DNA of 58,275 nt from a virus. Positions 1 through 8,800 of this stretch are shown one piece after another. The notes under the pieces are model-generated. The model saw only the letters and a list, made by a program, of their open reading frames with translations, was not told the origin of the DNA and did not search any database. The stretch is taken from positions 1 through 58,275 of the IMG/VR virus record IMGVR_UViG_3300046697_000236, one strand, 5' to 3'. Position 1 is the stretch's first letter, and each line of letters starts with the position of its first letter. The position numbers and the translations under genes are program-made.

Positions 1-476
1 TATTGCAGGATATTATTCGATAATGTTTTTAAATAAATACTGTCTACCCAAGCTGAATCGACTAAAGAGTATTTATTAAAATAGGAATGTAAATTAGTAG
101 GATAGCTAGCTAAACCACTTCCCAATATCGTAAATGCCTTAATGCCATTATTTTTAATATAAAAAAACGTATCTGTTTTGGCAACAGTAACAAAAGAATT
201 AAAATAAAAAGGTCGTAACGATGAAGGAGTAAGCAAAACACCAATAACGGATCCGGTATTTTTCATTATTCTTAAATATGAATCATAGTATGCCGAAGTA
301 TAAGTGGATCCTATCGCATCAAAATAATTTGCATCAAGATAGGTGGCCCCAAATCTACCGTTATAATAAATCAAGGAATCTGCACTTGTGGGGAGTGCCG
401 ATCCTACAGTGGCTCTATAAATAATTCCTTTTGCTGATGCGGACAGATATGGTTTATATGCTCCCGATGAATATTG
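1..476. repeat. Terminal direct repeat, left copy
   Basis: These 476 bases are the same as 57800-58275. The reading frame of the tail-fibre-like gene runs through the junction without a break, as expected when a circular genome, or a genome with terminal redundancy, has been assembled into one linear contig. The true unit length would be 57,799 bp. Confidence 0.95.
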
Positions 477-659
477 TAGGATATTATTAGTTGGTGTCAT
501 TGTTGTAGTAACCCAGTCTCTTGTTGCCAACAAATGACCACAGTATCTCAACAAGGATTGTTTGGCATATAAATCCAAAGTGTCTCCCGTCCTGGAGGTG
601 ATGAATTGACCAAAAGAAATCAATGGCGTGAATAATAATATAAAAAGTATTTTTCTCAT
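1..659 (-). CDS. Tail-fibre-like protein with signal peptide, N-terminal part
   Basis: This is the first third of a 612-residue protein whose remainder lies at 56620-57799 once the contig is circularised. The start is the ATG at 659-657, which overlaps the stop of the preceding gene (TGATG), so the two are probably translationally coupled. The protein opens with a Sec signal peptide of Bacteroidota type (MRKILFILLFTPLISFGQ). A fibre-like protein with an export signal is unusual in a phage. Its neighbours are late head/tail genes on the same strand. No domain could be named in this part. Confidence 0.85.
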   Translation of the reverse strand, partial: MRKILFILLFTPLISFGQFITSRTGDTLDLYAKQSLLRYCGHLLATRDWVTTTMTPTNNILQYSSGAYKPYLSASAKGIIYRATVGSALPTSADSLIYYNGRFGATYLDANYFDAIGSTYTSAYYDSYLRIMKNTGSVIGVLLTPSSLRPFYFNSFVTVAKTDTFFYIKNNGIKAFTILGSGLASYPTNLHSYFNKYSLVDSAWVDSIYLKTLSNNILQ

Positions 660-1132
660 CATACCGTCCTCCACCTCCACGTACCTGTTACTGCCTTGCC
701 TATGTATACCAATGTTTGATTTGCATTTATGTTTTGATAATCCAGATTCTGCCGTTGTCCGTTATTGTCAAATATAGTAATGACCGTATCCAGATTGTTA
801 TTATTAGCATTATGGGTAATTGTTGCGTTTTGATTTCCGTCTTGAATAGTATTTGTAAAAGTTCCTCTTAATATATTTACGTTGCCTCCCTGTATAAGCG
901 CTAATTGAGAAGTAATATAATCCATCAATGCAGAAAATACAACTTTAAATCCCGGATCATCTACATTTGATTTATCACCAATATTCTGTAGGTATTTTTG
1001 TTTCCAAGCCACTGCCGAAGTTGGAGGAGACTGAACGGCGAGCTGACCGGACTGTACATATTGATTTATGATAGTCTGGCAGATTGCCTCTACTCCATTT
1101 ATTATTGCATTATATTGATCTGATGGATTCAT
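659..1132 (-). CDS. Hypothetical structural-module protein
   Basis: This 157-residue protein has no recognised family. The N-terminal half looks helical. The C-terminal half is rich in Asn, Gln and Thr (a run of several Asn near residues 108-113) and ends in Trp/Arg (TGTWRWRTV), which suggests a beta-rich fibre-attachment or neck protein. It lies between the head-tail adaptor candidate, which it overlaps by one base, and the tail-fibre-like gene, which it overlaps by TGATG. A role in joining the fibre to the tail is inferred from position only. Confidence 0.6.
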   Translation of the reverse strand: MNPSDQYNAIINGVEAICQTIINQYVQSGQLAVQSPPTSAVAWKQKYLQNIGDKSNVDDPGFKVVFSALMDYITSQLALIQGGNVNILRGTFTNTIQDGNQNATITHNANNNNLDTVITIFDNNGQRQNLDYQNINANQTLVYIGKAVTGTWRWRTV

Positions 1133-1767
1133 TACAATGTGTTTATCTTTATTAATTGTTCAAATTGCATTAAACAATATTGTGCAGCCTTGTCATTTTG
1201 AAAAATCTGTGCTAATTTCATTGCAGTATACCAACCCACAAATCTGCCTAAGTCATCATAGAATGTCTGTATCATGTTATTCACATCCCTTGTATATTTT
1301 GGGATATAATGACCCGTTGCTGTGTCTGTAGACAACACCGAATAACATTCCATTTGTTGAGGTGACCCAAGTGGTCCGGGTATCCTTACACATACCGGCT
1401 TGGACACCCCGCCACGAGTGTATGGATTATGCTGTAAATGATGATTAGGATTATCCAGGGAAATCTCATCATGGCATGGATAAAGCCAACTTGTAAATTG
1501 AATATCGGCTAATCGTACATAGTCAATCGGCAAATTAACGACAGCCTTCCCATTCACGATTGATAAAATTGCAGGAATCCATATAGTCGCCTGCAGTAAA
1601 TGCCTTGGTATTAATCGCTGGCTCTCATCCGCTGAATCATCAAGTATCTGATTGATATAGAAATCTAAAGGTTTAGGGTCACTATTTGTGACAATCATTC
1701 CTTCAAACCCCGATGGGAGTTCATCTAGTATTGCTTTTATTAACAATATTTGATTTGCCCTCGTCAT
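1132..1767 (-). CDS. Putative head-tail adaptor (connector) protein
   Basis: This 211-residue protein begins with a helical segment (residues 1-50). It contains the pattern seen in head-completion/adaptor proteins of short-tailed Bacteroidota phages: an early LDELP, a YINQILDDSA segment and a central VNLPIDYVRLADI segment. Such proteins form the ring below the portal. The gene sits in the capsid-to-fibre operon and is followed directly by the next late gene. The assignment is by resemblance and context; no catalytic motif is expected. Confidence 0.5.
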   Translation of the reverse strand: MTRANQILLIKAILDELPSGFEGMIVTNSDPKPLDFYINQILDDSADESQRLIPRHLLQATIWIPAILSIVNGKAVVNLPIDYVRLADIQFTSWLYPCHDEISLDNPNHHLQHNPYTRGGVSKPVCVRIPGPLGSPQQMECYSVLSTDTATGHYIPKYTRDVNNMIQTFYDDLGRFVGWYTAMKLAQIFQNDKAAQYCLMQFEQLIKINTL

Positions 1768-1770
1768 CCA

Positions 1771-2277
1771 TTATACTATTTTAGGAAATATAATATTTAA
1801 TTTATCGGCTACTGATAATATGGCTGGTTTATTTTGCAATGTTTCGGGCACTAATGTAAAGTGACTTAAAAGATAATCTCTGGCTTCTTGGCAGGTTTTT
1901 ATTTCTGCAAGCACTGTCTTTATTTTCAGTCTTTCCTTGATCACCACATCCGGAACCATTGGTATGACTTCCTGTGTCGAGATCAACCGATAACTTTTAT
2001 TAAACTCTGGATTCGACTCAAGTTCTTTTTGTATCTTTTCGCTTGTGGTTTGATATTTTCCGGGTATCTTTCTGGCTTCATTCTGATAGCCACCAACAAA
2101 CTGTATCTCTACACGCTTACCGTCCATATAAAAAGGAAATGAAAGCCTGAGAGCATAGATAGATTGATAAACTTTTATTGTTTCTTTTTTTACAGCTACT
2201 GCCTTTTTTAGTTCCTCTGCTTGCTGAATAATTGGATCTAGGGTATCTGTAACTTGTTCATCTTTTTTCTTTGCCAT
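1771..2277 (-). CDS. Hypothetical protein of the capsid operon
   Basis: This 168-residue protein has a charged, helical N-terminus (Lys/Glu-rich, probably coiled coil to about residue 40) and a mixed body. It was not recognised. It lies between the major capsid protein and the adaptor candidate, three bases from the latter, so a head or neck role is likely by position. The strong hairpin at 2295-2324 lies just upstream of its start. Confidence 0.55.
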   Translation of the reverse strand: MAKKKDEQVTDTLDPIIQQAEELKKAVAVKKETIKVYQSIYALRLSFPFYMDGKRVEIQFVGGYQNEARKIPGKYQTTSEKIQKELESNPEFNKSYRLISTQEVIPMVPDVVIKERLKIKTVLAEIKTCQEARDYLLSHFTLVPETLQNKPAILSVADKLNIIFPKIV

Positions 2278-2294
2278 GTGTTTATTATATTAGT

Positions 2295-2324
2295 AGGTAG
2301 GAGAGGGTTCAATCTCTCCTACCT
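2295..2324 (-). terminator. Hairpin after the capsid gene
   Basis: A perfect 11-bp stem (AGGTAGGAGAG / CTCTCCTACCT) with an 8-base loop begins seven bases beyond the capsid stop codon. Reading leftward, no clear T-run follows, so it may be a partial terminator or an mRNA 3'-end stabiliser that lifts capsid expression above that of the genes downstream. Confidence 0.6.
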
Positions 2325-2330
2325 GATATT

Positions 2331-3704
2331 TTAGGAATTCGGTGTGATAACGCAATGAGTTGCTGTGTGAACGGTCAAAATGGAGAATGATTCATCACCA
2401 AAATAAGCGTTGACATTACGCTGTCCTGATTCTTTCAGCATAAGTTTGTTTAAAGCAAATGGGAATAAATCAGCACGTATGATATTATTAAGATCAATGA
2501 TGACACCCCAATCAGAATAGCCCTGACCAACAATATCAAAGATCGGATGATATTTAATATTCAACGTTCCGAATGGTGAATTGTATTGACTAAAATTGAT
2601 ACCGAATACGGCGGTTGTATTCTTAGCTTCGATCTGCTTCAGGTAGCTCTGTGATCCCATCAAGGCATTGATGAGATTCGAACCTGCGAACATAAATCTT
2701 TCGGGAGTACCATTGTTTGCTGCAAATACTTGCTTCATCATGGCCCTCATGTCCTCATCAGTGAAAGTATGGTTTCCGGCAGTTTCACCTGCTTTACCAT
2801 ATTTAAACATATTATTAGGAGCTACTTTTTGGATAAAGCCACCCATCATATATACAGTATCATTGATACTATTTACTACTGTTCCCATCTGTCCAAAAAG
2901 GAAGGTGGAATCCAAGGAAGCTTTGTAATCATAAATACGATCACGTTCTACGGTTGTGAAATCAAAATCAGAAAACTCTTTTTTCTGGAATCTTTCTACA
3001 AAGGTTTCTTCAAACTGAATACCGAAACGCTGACAATAGTTATTCTCATTGTTCGGTATACGAGCATAAGCACTTATCTGTGCAGCCTTTTCTGACATCG
3101 ACGATCCACAACGGCCAATAGATGTGCTAATTGGTAAAGCTGGCAGATCAGGGGCATTAGGTCCCTGTGTGTAAACCACCATCGAATTTCCTCCGATATT
3201 CACAGAGTCTACATATACCATAATATTCTGCGTAGGATCACTTGTGTTAATAGTAACAAGGCATGTATCTCCAGCATTCCACATGCGTGGGTTGTTAACC
3301 AACAGAGTTCCATAAGCCTGTCCCGGTACGTGGGTGTATGCTGCCGATAAGGTATCGCCAAATTCACGACCCTGCAAAGCATAATCTCTCACGGTCCAAC
3401 CTTCAGCCTTCATGCTTCGTTTTGATTCATGGATCATGGTATCAAGGGGAGCGATAGATGGATATTGTTCAATCAATTTCTGATAGACAGCAGGCAGATT
3501 CATTACTGATGTTGCCGTAGTATCTACCGCACCAGCACCACTGGTTCCTTCAACTACCGTGGTGGCTCCAAGTGCCATTATCGAACTGCCACCCAGTCCC
3601 ATAACTGCCAAGAGGTTCACTCCGGCCATTCCGCAAACCACAATAGCTGTGCCAAATAAGGCCAGCGAAAATAGCGCTACTCGTTTTAAATTTATTTTTT
3701 TCAT
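2331..3704 (-). CDS. Major capsid protein
   Basis: At 457 residues this has the size and place expected for the capsid subunit: directly after the scaffold gene and before the adaptor genes. The body looks like an HK97-fold capsid of the podovirus/SU10 type, with a long N-terminal arm and a central ERDRIYDYKASLDSTFLFGQ segment of E-loop/spine-helix character. The first ~60 residues are unusual: a Lys-rich start is followed by two hydrophobic stretches (VALFSLALFGTAIVVCGMAG and LLAVMGLGGSSIMALGA). This resembles a signal or membrane segment, or a delta domain removed during maturation. The fold assignment is inferred from context and length. Confidence 0.75.
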   Translation of the reverse strand: MKKINLKRVALFSLALFGTAIVVCGMAGVNLLAVMGLGGSSIMALGATTVVEGTSGAGAVDTTATSVMNLPAVYQKLIEQYPSIAPLDTMIHESKRSMKAEGWTVRDYALQGREFGDTLSAAYTHVPGQAYGTLLVNNPRMWNAGDTCLVTINTSDPTQNIMVYVDSVNIGGNSMVVYTQGPNAPDLPALPISTSIGRCGSSMSEKAAQISAYARIPNNENNYCQRFGIQFEETFVERFQKKEFSDFDFTTVERDRIYDYKASLDSTFLFGQMGTVVNSINDTVYMMGGFIQKVAPNNMFKYGKAGETAGNHTFTDEDMRAMMKQVFAANNGTPERFMFAGSNLINALMGSQSYLKQIEAKNTTAVFGINFSQYNSPFGTLNIKYHPIFDIVGQGYSDWGVIIDLNNIIRADLFPFALNKLMLKESGQRNVNAYFGDESFSILTVHTATHCVITPNS

Positions 3705-3728
3705 TGTTTTGTTTATTTTACGTTTATA

Positions 3729-4529
3729 CTATTTCTTTTTTGAAATTTCTTTTTGTTTGGCTACTTCTCTCCAGTCCACGTCCTTGCCGTCTTTTTCTTT
3801 TGCTGGAACTGGTGATCCGGATTCGCTGGCGGCAACGATATTGGGCAATACTGGTTTCTCCGTAGTTATTTTCCTTTCTTTGATCTTGGTATTAAGTCCT
3901 TCGTTTTTACCATCCTCATGCGCTTCGGCAATCTTGGCTTGTGCTGTGAATCCTTCGTGTAGTTTTGCGATATGTTCGGGTGTCAATTTTCCATCATAAA
4001 GAGCCTGATGCATATCATTAATATGATCAACGAATGCTTTATGATCTTCATCGGATAATCCTTTCTCTTTCTTGAAGTTTTCCAGGTTCTTGCGGGACTC
4101 GGAAAGGTTCTTATTCAGTTCTTCACTGCGTTTCTTCATTCCCTCGACCTTGGCTTTTCTTTCACCAACAGCGGCTTTCATGTCCTCTGCTCCTTGCTCA
4201 CCATCACCGGGAACCAATTCTTCTGGATCAAAATGCGCTCCAATTGCAGACATGATGGTTTTGCGCTTACCCGTGGCATGATCACGAATCACGTCCGCCA
4301 ATCGGGGTTCTGCATGAAAAGCATCACTCATGATGTCCTTAAATTCACCATCTTTTTTTGATGTCTCGATAAGTGATTTGAGTTTTTCGGCTGCCTGTTC
4401 GGGAGTGGTTATCTTTTCTTCCGGATATCCTGCGGCAATTATTTCATGAAGCTGAACCGGAGTGGCTGCGGCTTCTGTAGGTTTAACTTCTGCGGGCGTA
4501 GCGACGGTATTATCTTTATTTTCAGACAT
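3729..4529 (-). CDS. Putative capsid scaffolding protein
   Basis: This 266-residue protein is acidic and helical, with Ala/Pro/Thr-rich ends and a central coiled coil (about residues 120-165, Lys/Glu/Leu heptads). It lies immediately upstream of the capsid gene in the same direction. That composition and position are typical of internal scaffolds of short-tailed phages, whose C-terminal basic helix (here ending EISKKK) contacts the capsid shell. No protease motif was seen. It is the first gene of the leftward head operon, 47 bases from the shared promoter element. Confidence 0.75.
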   Translation of the reverse strand: MSENKDNTVATPAEVKPTEAAATPVQLHEIIAAGYPEEKITTPEQAAEKLKSLIETSKKDGEFKDIMSDAFHAEPRLADVIRDHATGKRKTIMSAIGAHFDPEELVPGDGEQGAEDMKAAVGERKAKVEGMKKRSEELNKNLSESRKNLENFKKEKGLSDEDHKAFVDHINDMHQALYDGKLTPEHIAKLHEGFTAQAKIAEAHEDGKNEGLNTKIKERKITTEKPVLPNIVAASESGSPVPAKEKDGKDVDWREVAKQKEISKKK

Positions 4530-4575
4530 ATTGATATGATTTTGTTTGGTACTTTATTTGTACATTAGTAGCAAT

Positions 4576-4637
4576 CAAAATTAACAGTTGTTAATATCTT
4601 GTTTATAGGAATAAACTATTGTCTTGTGGGGGACTCC
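4576..4637 (-). promoter_or_regulatory. Candidate leftward late promoter element, copy 1
   Basis: Read leftward, the element holds GGAGTCCCCCA, a 16-base spacer, TCCTAT, exactly 20 bases, then TTAATTTTG, which contains a Bacteroidota -7 box (TAATTTTG). The same parts with the same spacings recur at 30890-30951, ahead of the other leftward virion operon. A phage-controlled late promoter is inferred. Confidence 0.55.
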
Positions 4638-4655
4638 TATGATTTTATATATTTG
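4624..4655 (+). promoter_or_regulatory. Promoter for the terminase operon
   Basis: TTG at 4624-4626, a 21-base spacer and TATATTTG at 4648-4655 match the Bacteroidota -33/-7 promoter (TTG, TAnnTTTG). The first gene starts at 4676. The site overlaps the leftward element, so the divergent operons could be switched together. Confidence 0.65.
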
Positions 4656-4675
4656 CTTTTCAATTACACTAAAGA

Positions 4676-4900
4676 ATGCACGGAAAAACAATTGAACGTG
4701 ATTCCACAAAATTGAAGTATGAGAAAGTTTTTGCTGTTTATGAGAGTGTTTTAAAAGGTTACGGGAAGCTGGCCACGAGTATTTCAAGGAAAAAGATCTA
4801 TGAGGATACTTCTGATAGTCTTAAATCCATGAATATATTTTACGAACCTTCTACAGTGTTAGATATTATATGCAATTATTTTCATTGTGGAAAACATTGA
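4676..4900 (+). CDS. Small HTH-like protein before the large terminase
   Basis: This 74-residue protein ends 14 bases inside the large terminase gene, so the two are coupled. The segment around residues 36-66 (ISRKKIYEDTSD followed by EPSTVLDIICNYF) reads like a helix-turn-helix. Its place in front of the terminase suggests a small-subunit or DNA-recognition role, but it is short for a small terminase and no family was recognised. Confidence 0.6.
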   Translation: MHGKTIERDSTKLKYEKVFAVYESVLKGYGKLATSISRKKIYEDTSDSLKSMNIFYEPSTVLDIICNYFHCGKH

Positions 4901-6851
4901 GGAAATAATAAAGGAGAATAAAAAACGACTCACAGAACTTTATTCTCCGTATGACCCCATCAAGGGAATCGGTTCACCTATCCCAAGAACCGAATTGAAC
5001 TATTCATATAACAATGAGCAGCAATCATGGATGTGTCCCAATGAGATGATTGAATCAACTCCCTTAATCAAAGGACTTCTCGAAGCAAAATCTATAGAAA
5101 TATTATCACAGAAATACTCTCTCATCAAAGAAGAATTACATAAATGGATTTTTGATGAACGCATTAAATTTGACTTTGAATTCTGGGCTTACGTAAATGC
5201 AAAGATTCAAGACAAAGACACAAAGCAGATAATTCCTTTTCTTCTTAATCGCGCTCAACGAATATTATTAGAAAGACTGGAAGCAATGAGGCGAGCCGGT
5301 AAGTCTATCCGTGCTATACTTTTAAAAGCAAGACAGTGGGGTGGATCAACTTTGGTTCAGATATATATGTCGTGGATACAATTAGTTCATAAGACAAACT
5401 GGCATTCCGCGATAGTGGCAGACGTAGAAGATCAGACCAGAAATATTCGTGGGATGTATAATCGACTTATTGATAATTACCCAATTAAATTAACTTTCGC
5501 TCCATTCCAGGGATCATCAAAAAACAAGATCATATCTGAGCGTGGAAATATAGTAGGAATAGGATCAATGCAGAAGCCCGAAAATTTACGATCCTTCGAC
5601 TTTGCCATGCTACACTTATCTGAGGTTGCGAGTTGGAAAGAAACCTTAGGAAAGAAACCAGAGGATTTAGTACAGTCAACACTCGTGCCCACTGTCCCCA
5701 ATGTGCCATATTCCCTTATAGTAATGGAGTCAACGGCTAAAGGTGTAGGTACTTTTTTTCATAAAGAATGGGTGTCTGCCGAAGAAGGAAGGTCTGGATT
5801 TGATCCTGTGTTTATTCCTTGGTTTGCGATTGAGCGCTATCAGGAGGAAATTAAGAATTACAAAAAGTTCATCAGCACCTTTACTCCATATCATGAATTT
5901 TTATGGGAATCCGGAGCGACACTGGAAGGAATTAATTGGTATTTTAATTATAAAAAGGAATATAATTATGATGATTGGCGAATGCAATCCGAATTTCCAA
6001 CCAATTCAAAAGAAGCCTTCAACTCCACCGGTAAGAGAGTTTTCCCACCACTGTATGTTCAGAACATCAGAAAGGGCTGCCGTTCACCATTGTATATTGG
6101 TGATATTTTCCCAAATGGAATACGTGGAGAATCAGCTCTAAAAAACATAGAGTTTCAGAGATATAATAACGGCAATGCTTGTGTTTGGGCATTGCCGGAC
6201 TCCAGTGTGAAGGTTTCCAATCGTTATGTCGTAACCCTGGATATTGGAGGTAAAAGAGAAGGTGCGGATTGGTCGGTGATAAAAGTTATTGATCGGTACT
6301 GGATGATTGATGGAGGGAACCCAGAAACGGTATTTACATGGCGCGGACATTTGGATGCCGACTTGGTGGTATGGAAGGGAATACAGGTAGCTAAATTTTA
6401 TAATGATGCCTTATTCTGCCCGGAGGATAATTCTATTGAGCGCAAGGAATCAACCGAAGGTGATCACTTTTTGACAGTAATAGATGAGATCAAGGAAGTA
6501 TACGACAACATATACTGCCGCACACCAATCGAGAGGGTTATTGAGGGAGTTCCGGCCCAATATGGATTCTGGACGGGAACCAAGAATAAAGGAATGATCA
6601 TTGATAATTTTATTGCCTGTTGCAGAGAATTAGAATTCACGGAAAGAGACTCAAGGGTTTGTGATGAGATGGACCAATATGAATTAAAAGCCAATGGAAC
6701 ATTTGGAGCGGTTGATGGTGCTCATGACGATTTGGTCATGGCCACCGCGATAGGTCTTTGGTTGGCTATCTCATGCATGGAGAGACCTATTGAGATCATA
6801 CAAAAGACAACGAAAACCAAAAGACCTCCAAGAATTGAAGAAATAATATGA
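4887..6851 (+). CDS. terL: Terminase large subunit
   Basis: This 654-residue packaging motor has an ATPase and a nuclease domain. The ATPase has a degenerate Walker A (KARQWGGST, about residues 147-155) and a Walker B with coupling residues (FAMLHLSE, about 239-246). The C-terminal RNase H-like nuclease shows an Asp in VVTLDIGGKREGADWS and a second acidic cluster, GAHDDLVMA, near residue 615. It pumps DNA through the portal into the prohead. The gene starts inside the small HTH gene and its stop overlaps the next start. It lies opposite in direction to the capsid operon, so packaging and head genes are transcribed divergently. Confidence 0.93.
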   Translation: MENIEEIIKENKKRLTELYSPYDPIKGIGSPIPRTELNYSYNNEQQSWMCPNEMIESTPLIKGLLEAKSIEILSQKYSLIKEELHKWIFDERIKFDFEFWAYVNAKIQDKDTKQIIPFLLNRAQRILLERLEAMRRAGKSIRAILLKARQWGGSTLVQIYMSWIQLVHKTNWHSAIVADVEDQTRNIRGMYNRLIDNYPIKLTFAPFQGSSKNKIISERGNIVGIGSMQKPENLRSFDFAMLHLSEVASWKETLGKKPEDLVQSTLVPTVPNVPYSLIVMESTAKGVGTFFHKEWVSAEEGRSGFDPVFIPWFAIERYQEEIKNYKKFISTFTPYHEFLWESGATLEGINWYFNYKKEYNYDDWRMQSEFPTNSKEAFNSTGKRVFPPLYVQNIRKGCRSPLYIGDIFPNGIRGESALKNIEFQRYNNGNACVWALPDSSVKVSNRYVVTLDIGGKREGADWSVIKVIDRYWMIDGGNPETVFTWRGHLDADLVVWKGIQVAKFYNDALFCPEDNSIERKESTEGDHFLTVIDEIKEVYDNIYCRTPIERVIEGVPAQYGFWTGTKNKGMIIDNFIACCRELEFTERDSRVCDEMDQYELKANGTFGAVDGAHDDLVMATAIGLWLAISCMERPIEIIQKTTKTKRPPRIEEII

Positions 6852-7189
6852 GCAAGCAATCATCATATCAAAAATTAAAAGATAAGAATCTTGAATTAAG
6901 AAAAAGAATAATACAACTTGAGTCGGATATTTATATTATAATTGAGCATCCGAACTCCGAAAGAGCAATTGTGATAAGAACAATCTCTCTCTTTAAGCAC
7001 GTTTCAGAAAACATGCTTTTGTTTGGGAATTTACCCCGTCTCGAAGAAAATAAAACATCTAGTGGATTTCTTGACATGATTAGCCAAAATAAATTTGTTA
7101 ATAAACCTAACTTTATTAACTTTGCTTTAGCTCACAAGGAGTCCATCTGGGACAATATAAAGAAAATAATAAAATGGAAAACCCGATAA
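6848..7189 (+). CDS. Hypothetical coiled-coil protein
   Basis: This 113-residue protein has a basic coiled-coil start (residues 1-35, SYQKLKDKNLELRKRIIQLE). It was not recognised. It overlaps the terminase stop by four bases (ATGA) and the next gene by 16 bases, so it belongs to the terminase operon. Confidence 0.6.
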   Translation: MSKQSSYQKLKDKNLELRKRIIQLESDIYIIIEHPNSERAIVIRTISLFKHVSENMLLFGNLPRLEENKTSSGFLDMISQNKFVNKPNFINFALAHKESIWDNIKKIIKWKTR

Positions 7190-7521
7190 TACCAAAACAG
7201 AGTTGGCTTGATTTTACCTGGCAGTATTTTAGCTTGACAAAACAACAGCAAGATTTATCAAAAGCCATTGCGCTTGCCAATAAAAAGGCAGTTGCTTATA
7301 ATAAACAATATTATGTCTTTCGTTGGGAAAATGGAATGTTCTATGTTTTGAATAGAATAGAGATTGAGGACATGAAGAAAAAAGGTGTTTTCTCCTATGC
7401 GTTCACATATGATAAAATGATCGAAAGGAAATTACATATTGCCATTCCGCCGAAGCCCGGAGAGAAGGTAAATAAAATAACCACGTGGAAAAGAATTATT
7501 AATTGGTTCACAACAAAATGA
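7174..7521 (+). CDS. Hypothetical protein
   Basis: This 115-residue protein was not recognised. It is mixed alpha/beta, with aromatic-rich segments (WLDFTWQYF, YYVFRWENGMFYVL). It overlaps both neighbours in the terminase operon, which argues that it is a genuine gene. Confidence 0.6.
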   Translation: MENPIIPKQSWLDFTWQYFSLTKQQQDLSKAIALANKKAVAYNKQYYVFRWENGMFYVLNRIEIEDMKKKGVFSYAFTYDKMIERKLHIAIPPKPGEKVNKITTWKRIINWFTTK

Positions 7522-7811
7522 TACGTAATAAAGAAAAAGACATCATGGGTGATTCTGTTTTTATGGAAAAGGCAATGCGTGTAAATATTGGAGATAAGCC
7601 AAGATTTACACACGGAGTTCACCACATAAACAAAGAAGGATTGAAGTTTTTCTATGAGTCTTTGGGACACGAGGCGTTTAAGACATTCATGAATACACAT
7701 GATGTTTATACAAATAAAAAAGGACTTCGTTTCGTAAGAAGAAGATATGGAAAACGAAACGAAGTAAAAACACATATAAGGATATTTTTACGTAACATTA
7801 AAAACTTATAA
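7518..7811 (+). CDS. Hypothetical basic protein
   Basis: The chosen ATG at 7518 overlaps the upstream stop (ATGA). An upstream ATG at 7503 and a downstream one at 7545 are possible. The product of about 97 residues is basic, with a Lys/Arg-rich C-terminus (RFVRRRYGKRNE), so nucleic-acid binding is possible. No family was recognised. It is followed within two bases by the SSB gene. Confidence 0.55.
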   Translation: MIRNKEKDIMGDSVFMEKAMRVNIGDKPRFTHGVHHINKEGLKFFYESLGHEAFKTFMNTHDVYTNKKGLRFVRRRYGKRNEVKTHIRIFLRNIKNL

Positions 7812-7812
7812 C

Positions 7813-8214
7813 ATGGGATTTAATAAAGTATTAATATTGGCACAGATCATTGTGGATCCAAGAATACAATACAGGGATAATGGAGATGCTTTCTGTGTGG
7901 TAAATGGGATTGAAGAAAACTTTATAAAAAGTGCGGATGGAGTTATAAAAAAAGAAATCAAAACACATAGATTTTACATGATCGCGCAAGTAGCAGAAAC
8001 TTTTGCGAAGATTGTTAGTAAAAATGACAACATTTTATTTGAAGGTAAAATAGAACCTATTCAGAAAATCAGAGATGGAAAAGCATTTATATTATCGGAA
8101 TTCAGAATTACTCATTTTACACAGATTCAACCACGTCAAGAAACCAATGATGTTGTAAGTAAACGTGTAGATGAAGAAATACAATCGCATATTGAATTTG
8201 AGGATTTAAAATGA
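7813..8214 (+). CDS. ssb: Single-stranded DNA-binding protein
   Basis: This 133-residue protein has the OB-fold pattern of bacterial/phage SSB: a start of the form NKVLILAQIIVDPRIQYRDNGDAF, a central strand KTHRFYMIAQVAETFAKIV, and a closing strand with NDNILFEGKIEPIQ. Usually these coat single-stranded DNA during replication and recombination. The C-terminus is acidic (EIQSHIEFEDLK) but lacks the classic DDDIPF tip. It overlaps the next gene by four bases. Confidence 0.8.
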   Translation: MGFNKVLILAQIIVDPRIQYRDNGDAFCVVNGIEENFIKSADGVIKKEIKTHRFYMIAQVAETFAKIVSKNDNILFEGKIEPIQKIRDGKAFILSEFRITHFTQIQPRQETNDVVSKRVDEEIQSHIEFEDLK

Positions 8215-8420
8215 CGGCAATAGAGGTAAATAAGGTATTAATGGCAATCAAGCCGAAACATTTGACTTATCAATCATTTAGCGAAAAGAATATTGGTAAG
8301 AGAACTACTGTTGTTTATTTCAAATTGATAATAAAGCATCTCACAATAGAGGGATCTATAAAAGATGATCATGAATTATATCAGCATTTTAAAATGATGC
8401 TTAAAGGACAACGGGAATGA
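8211..8420 (+). CDS. Hypothetical protein between SSB and NinG
   Basis: This 69-residue protein was not recognised. It overlaps the SSB stop and the NinG start by four bases each. A DNA-metabolism role is suggested only by its neighbours. Confidence 0.55.
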   Translation: MTAIEVNKVLMAIKPKHLTYQSFSEKNIGKRTTVVYFKLIIKHLTIEGSIKDDHELYQHFKMMLKGQRE

Positions 8421-8800
8421 AAGAAGAACTTGATAGGATATTTAGTATATGGGTTCGCATAAACACATCTGATTATAATGGGTTTGTTGAATGTTGCTAT
8501 TGTGGCAAAATCGTACATTGGAGGGAATCGGAGAACTGTCATTATATAGATCGTAGGCATATCGTGTCGAGGTGGGATGAGATTAATTGTAATCCAGGGC
8601 ATGCCAAATGTAACCGAATAAATGATCGACTCAAATATAGGTCATTTCTTATTAAAAAACATGGCGAGCTTTCCGTATTAAAACTTGAGCAGAGAAAACA
8701 TATGGTGTGTCGGCTTATGTCGCACGAATTGGAAGAAATGATTGAGCGATATAAAAGTGAAATTTTGGTTTTATCTAAACAAAAGGGATTGGCGCTATGA
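8417..8800 (+). CDS. ninG: NinG-like recombination protein
   Basis: This 127-residue protein carries the Cys/His pattern of the lambda NinG (Rap) family: CCYCG near residue 27, CHYIDRRH near 44, and CNPGHAKCN near 60, followed by a helical, basic tail. The lambda protein is a junction-recognising endonuclease that helps recombination. It probably acts with the SSB upstream and the RecT-like protein of the leftward replication operon. Its ends overlap both neighbours. Confidence 0.8.
   Translation: MKEELDRIFSIWVRINTSDYNGFVECCYCGKIVHWRESENCHYIDRRHIVSRWDEINCNPGHAKCNRINDRLKYRSFLIKKHGELSVLKLEQRKHMVCRLMSHELEEMIERYKSEILVLSKQKGLAL

Noticed and set aside
4581-4787. 68-residue minus-strand ORF upstream of the scaffold gene
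   Set aside because: It covers the two promoters and the start of the plus-strand HTH gene, and has no coupling to a neighbour.
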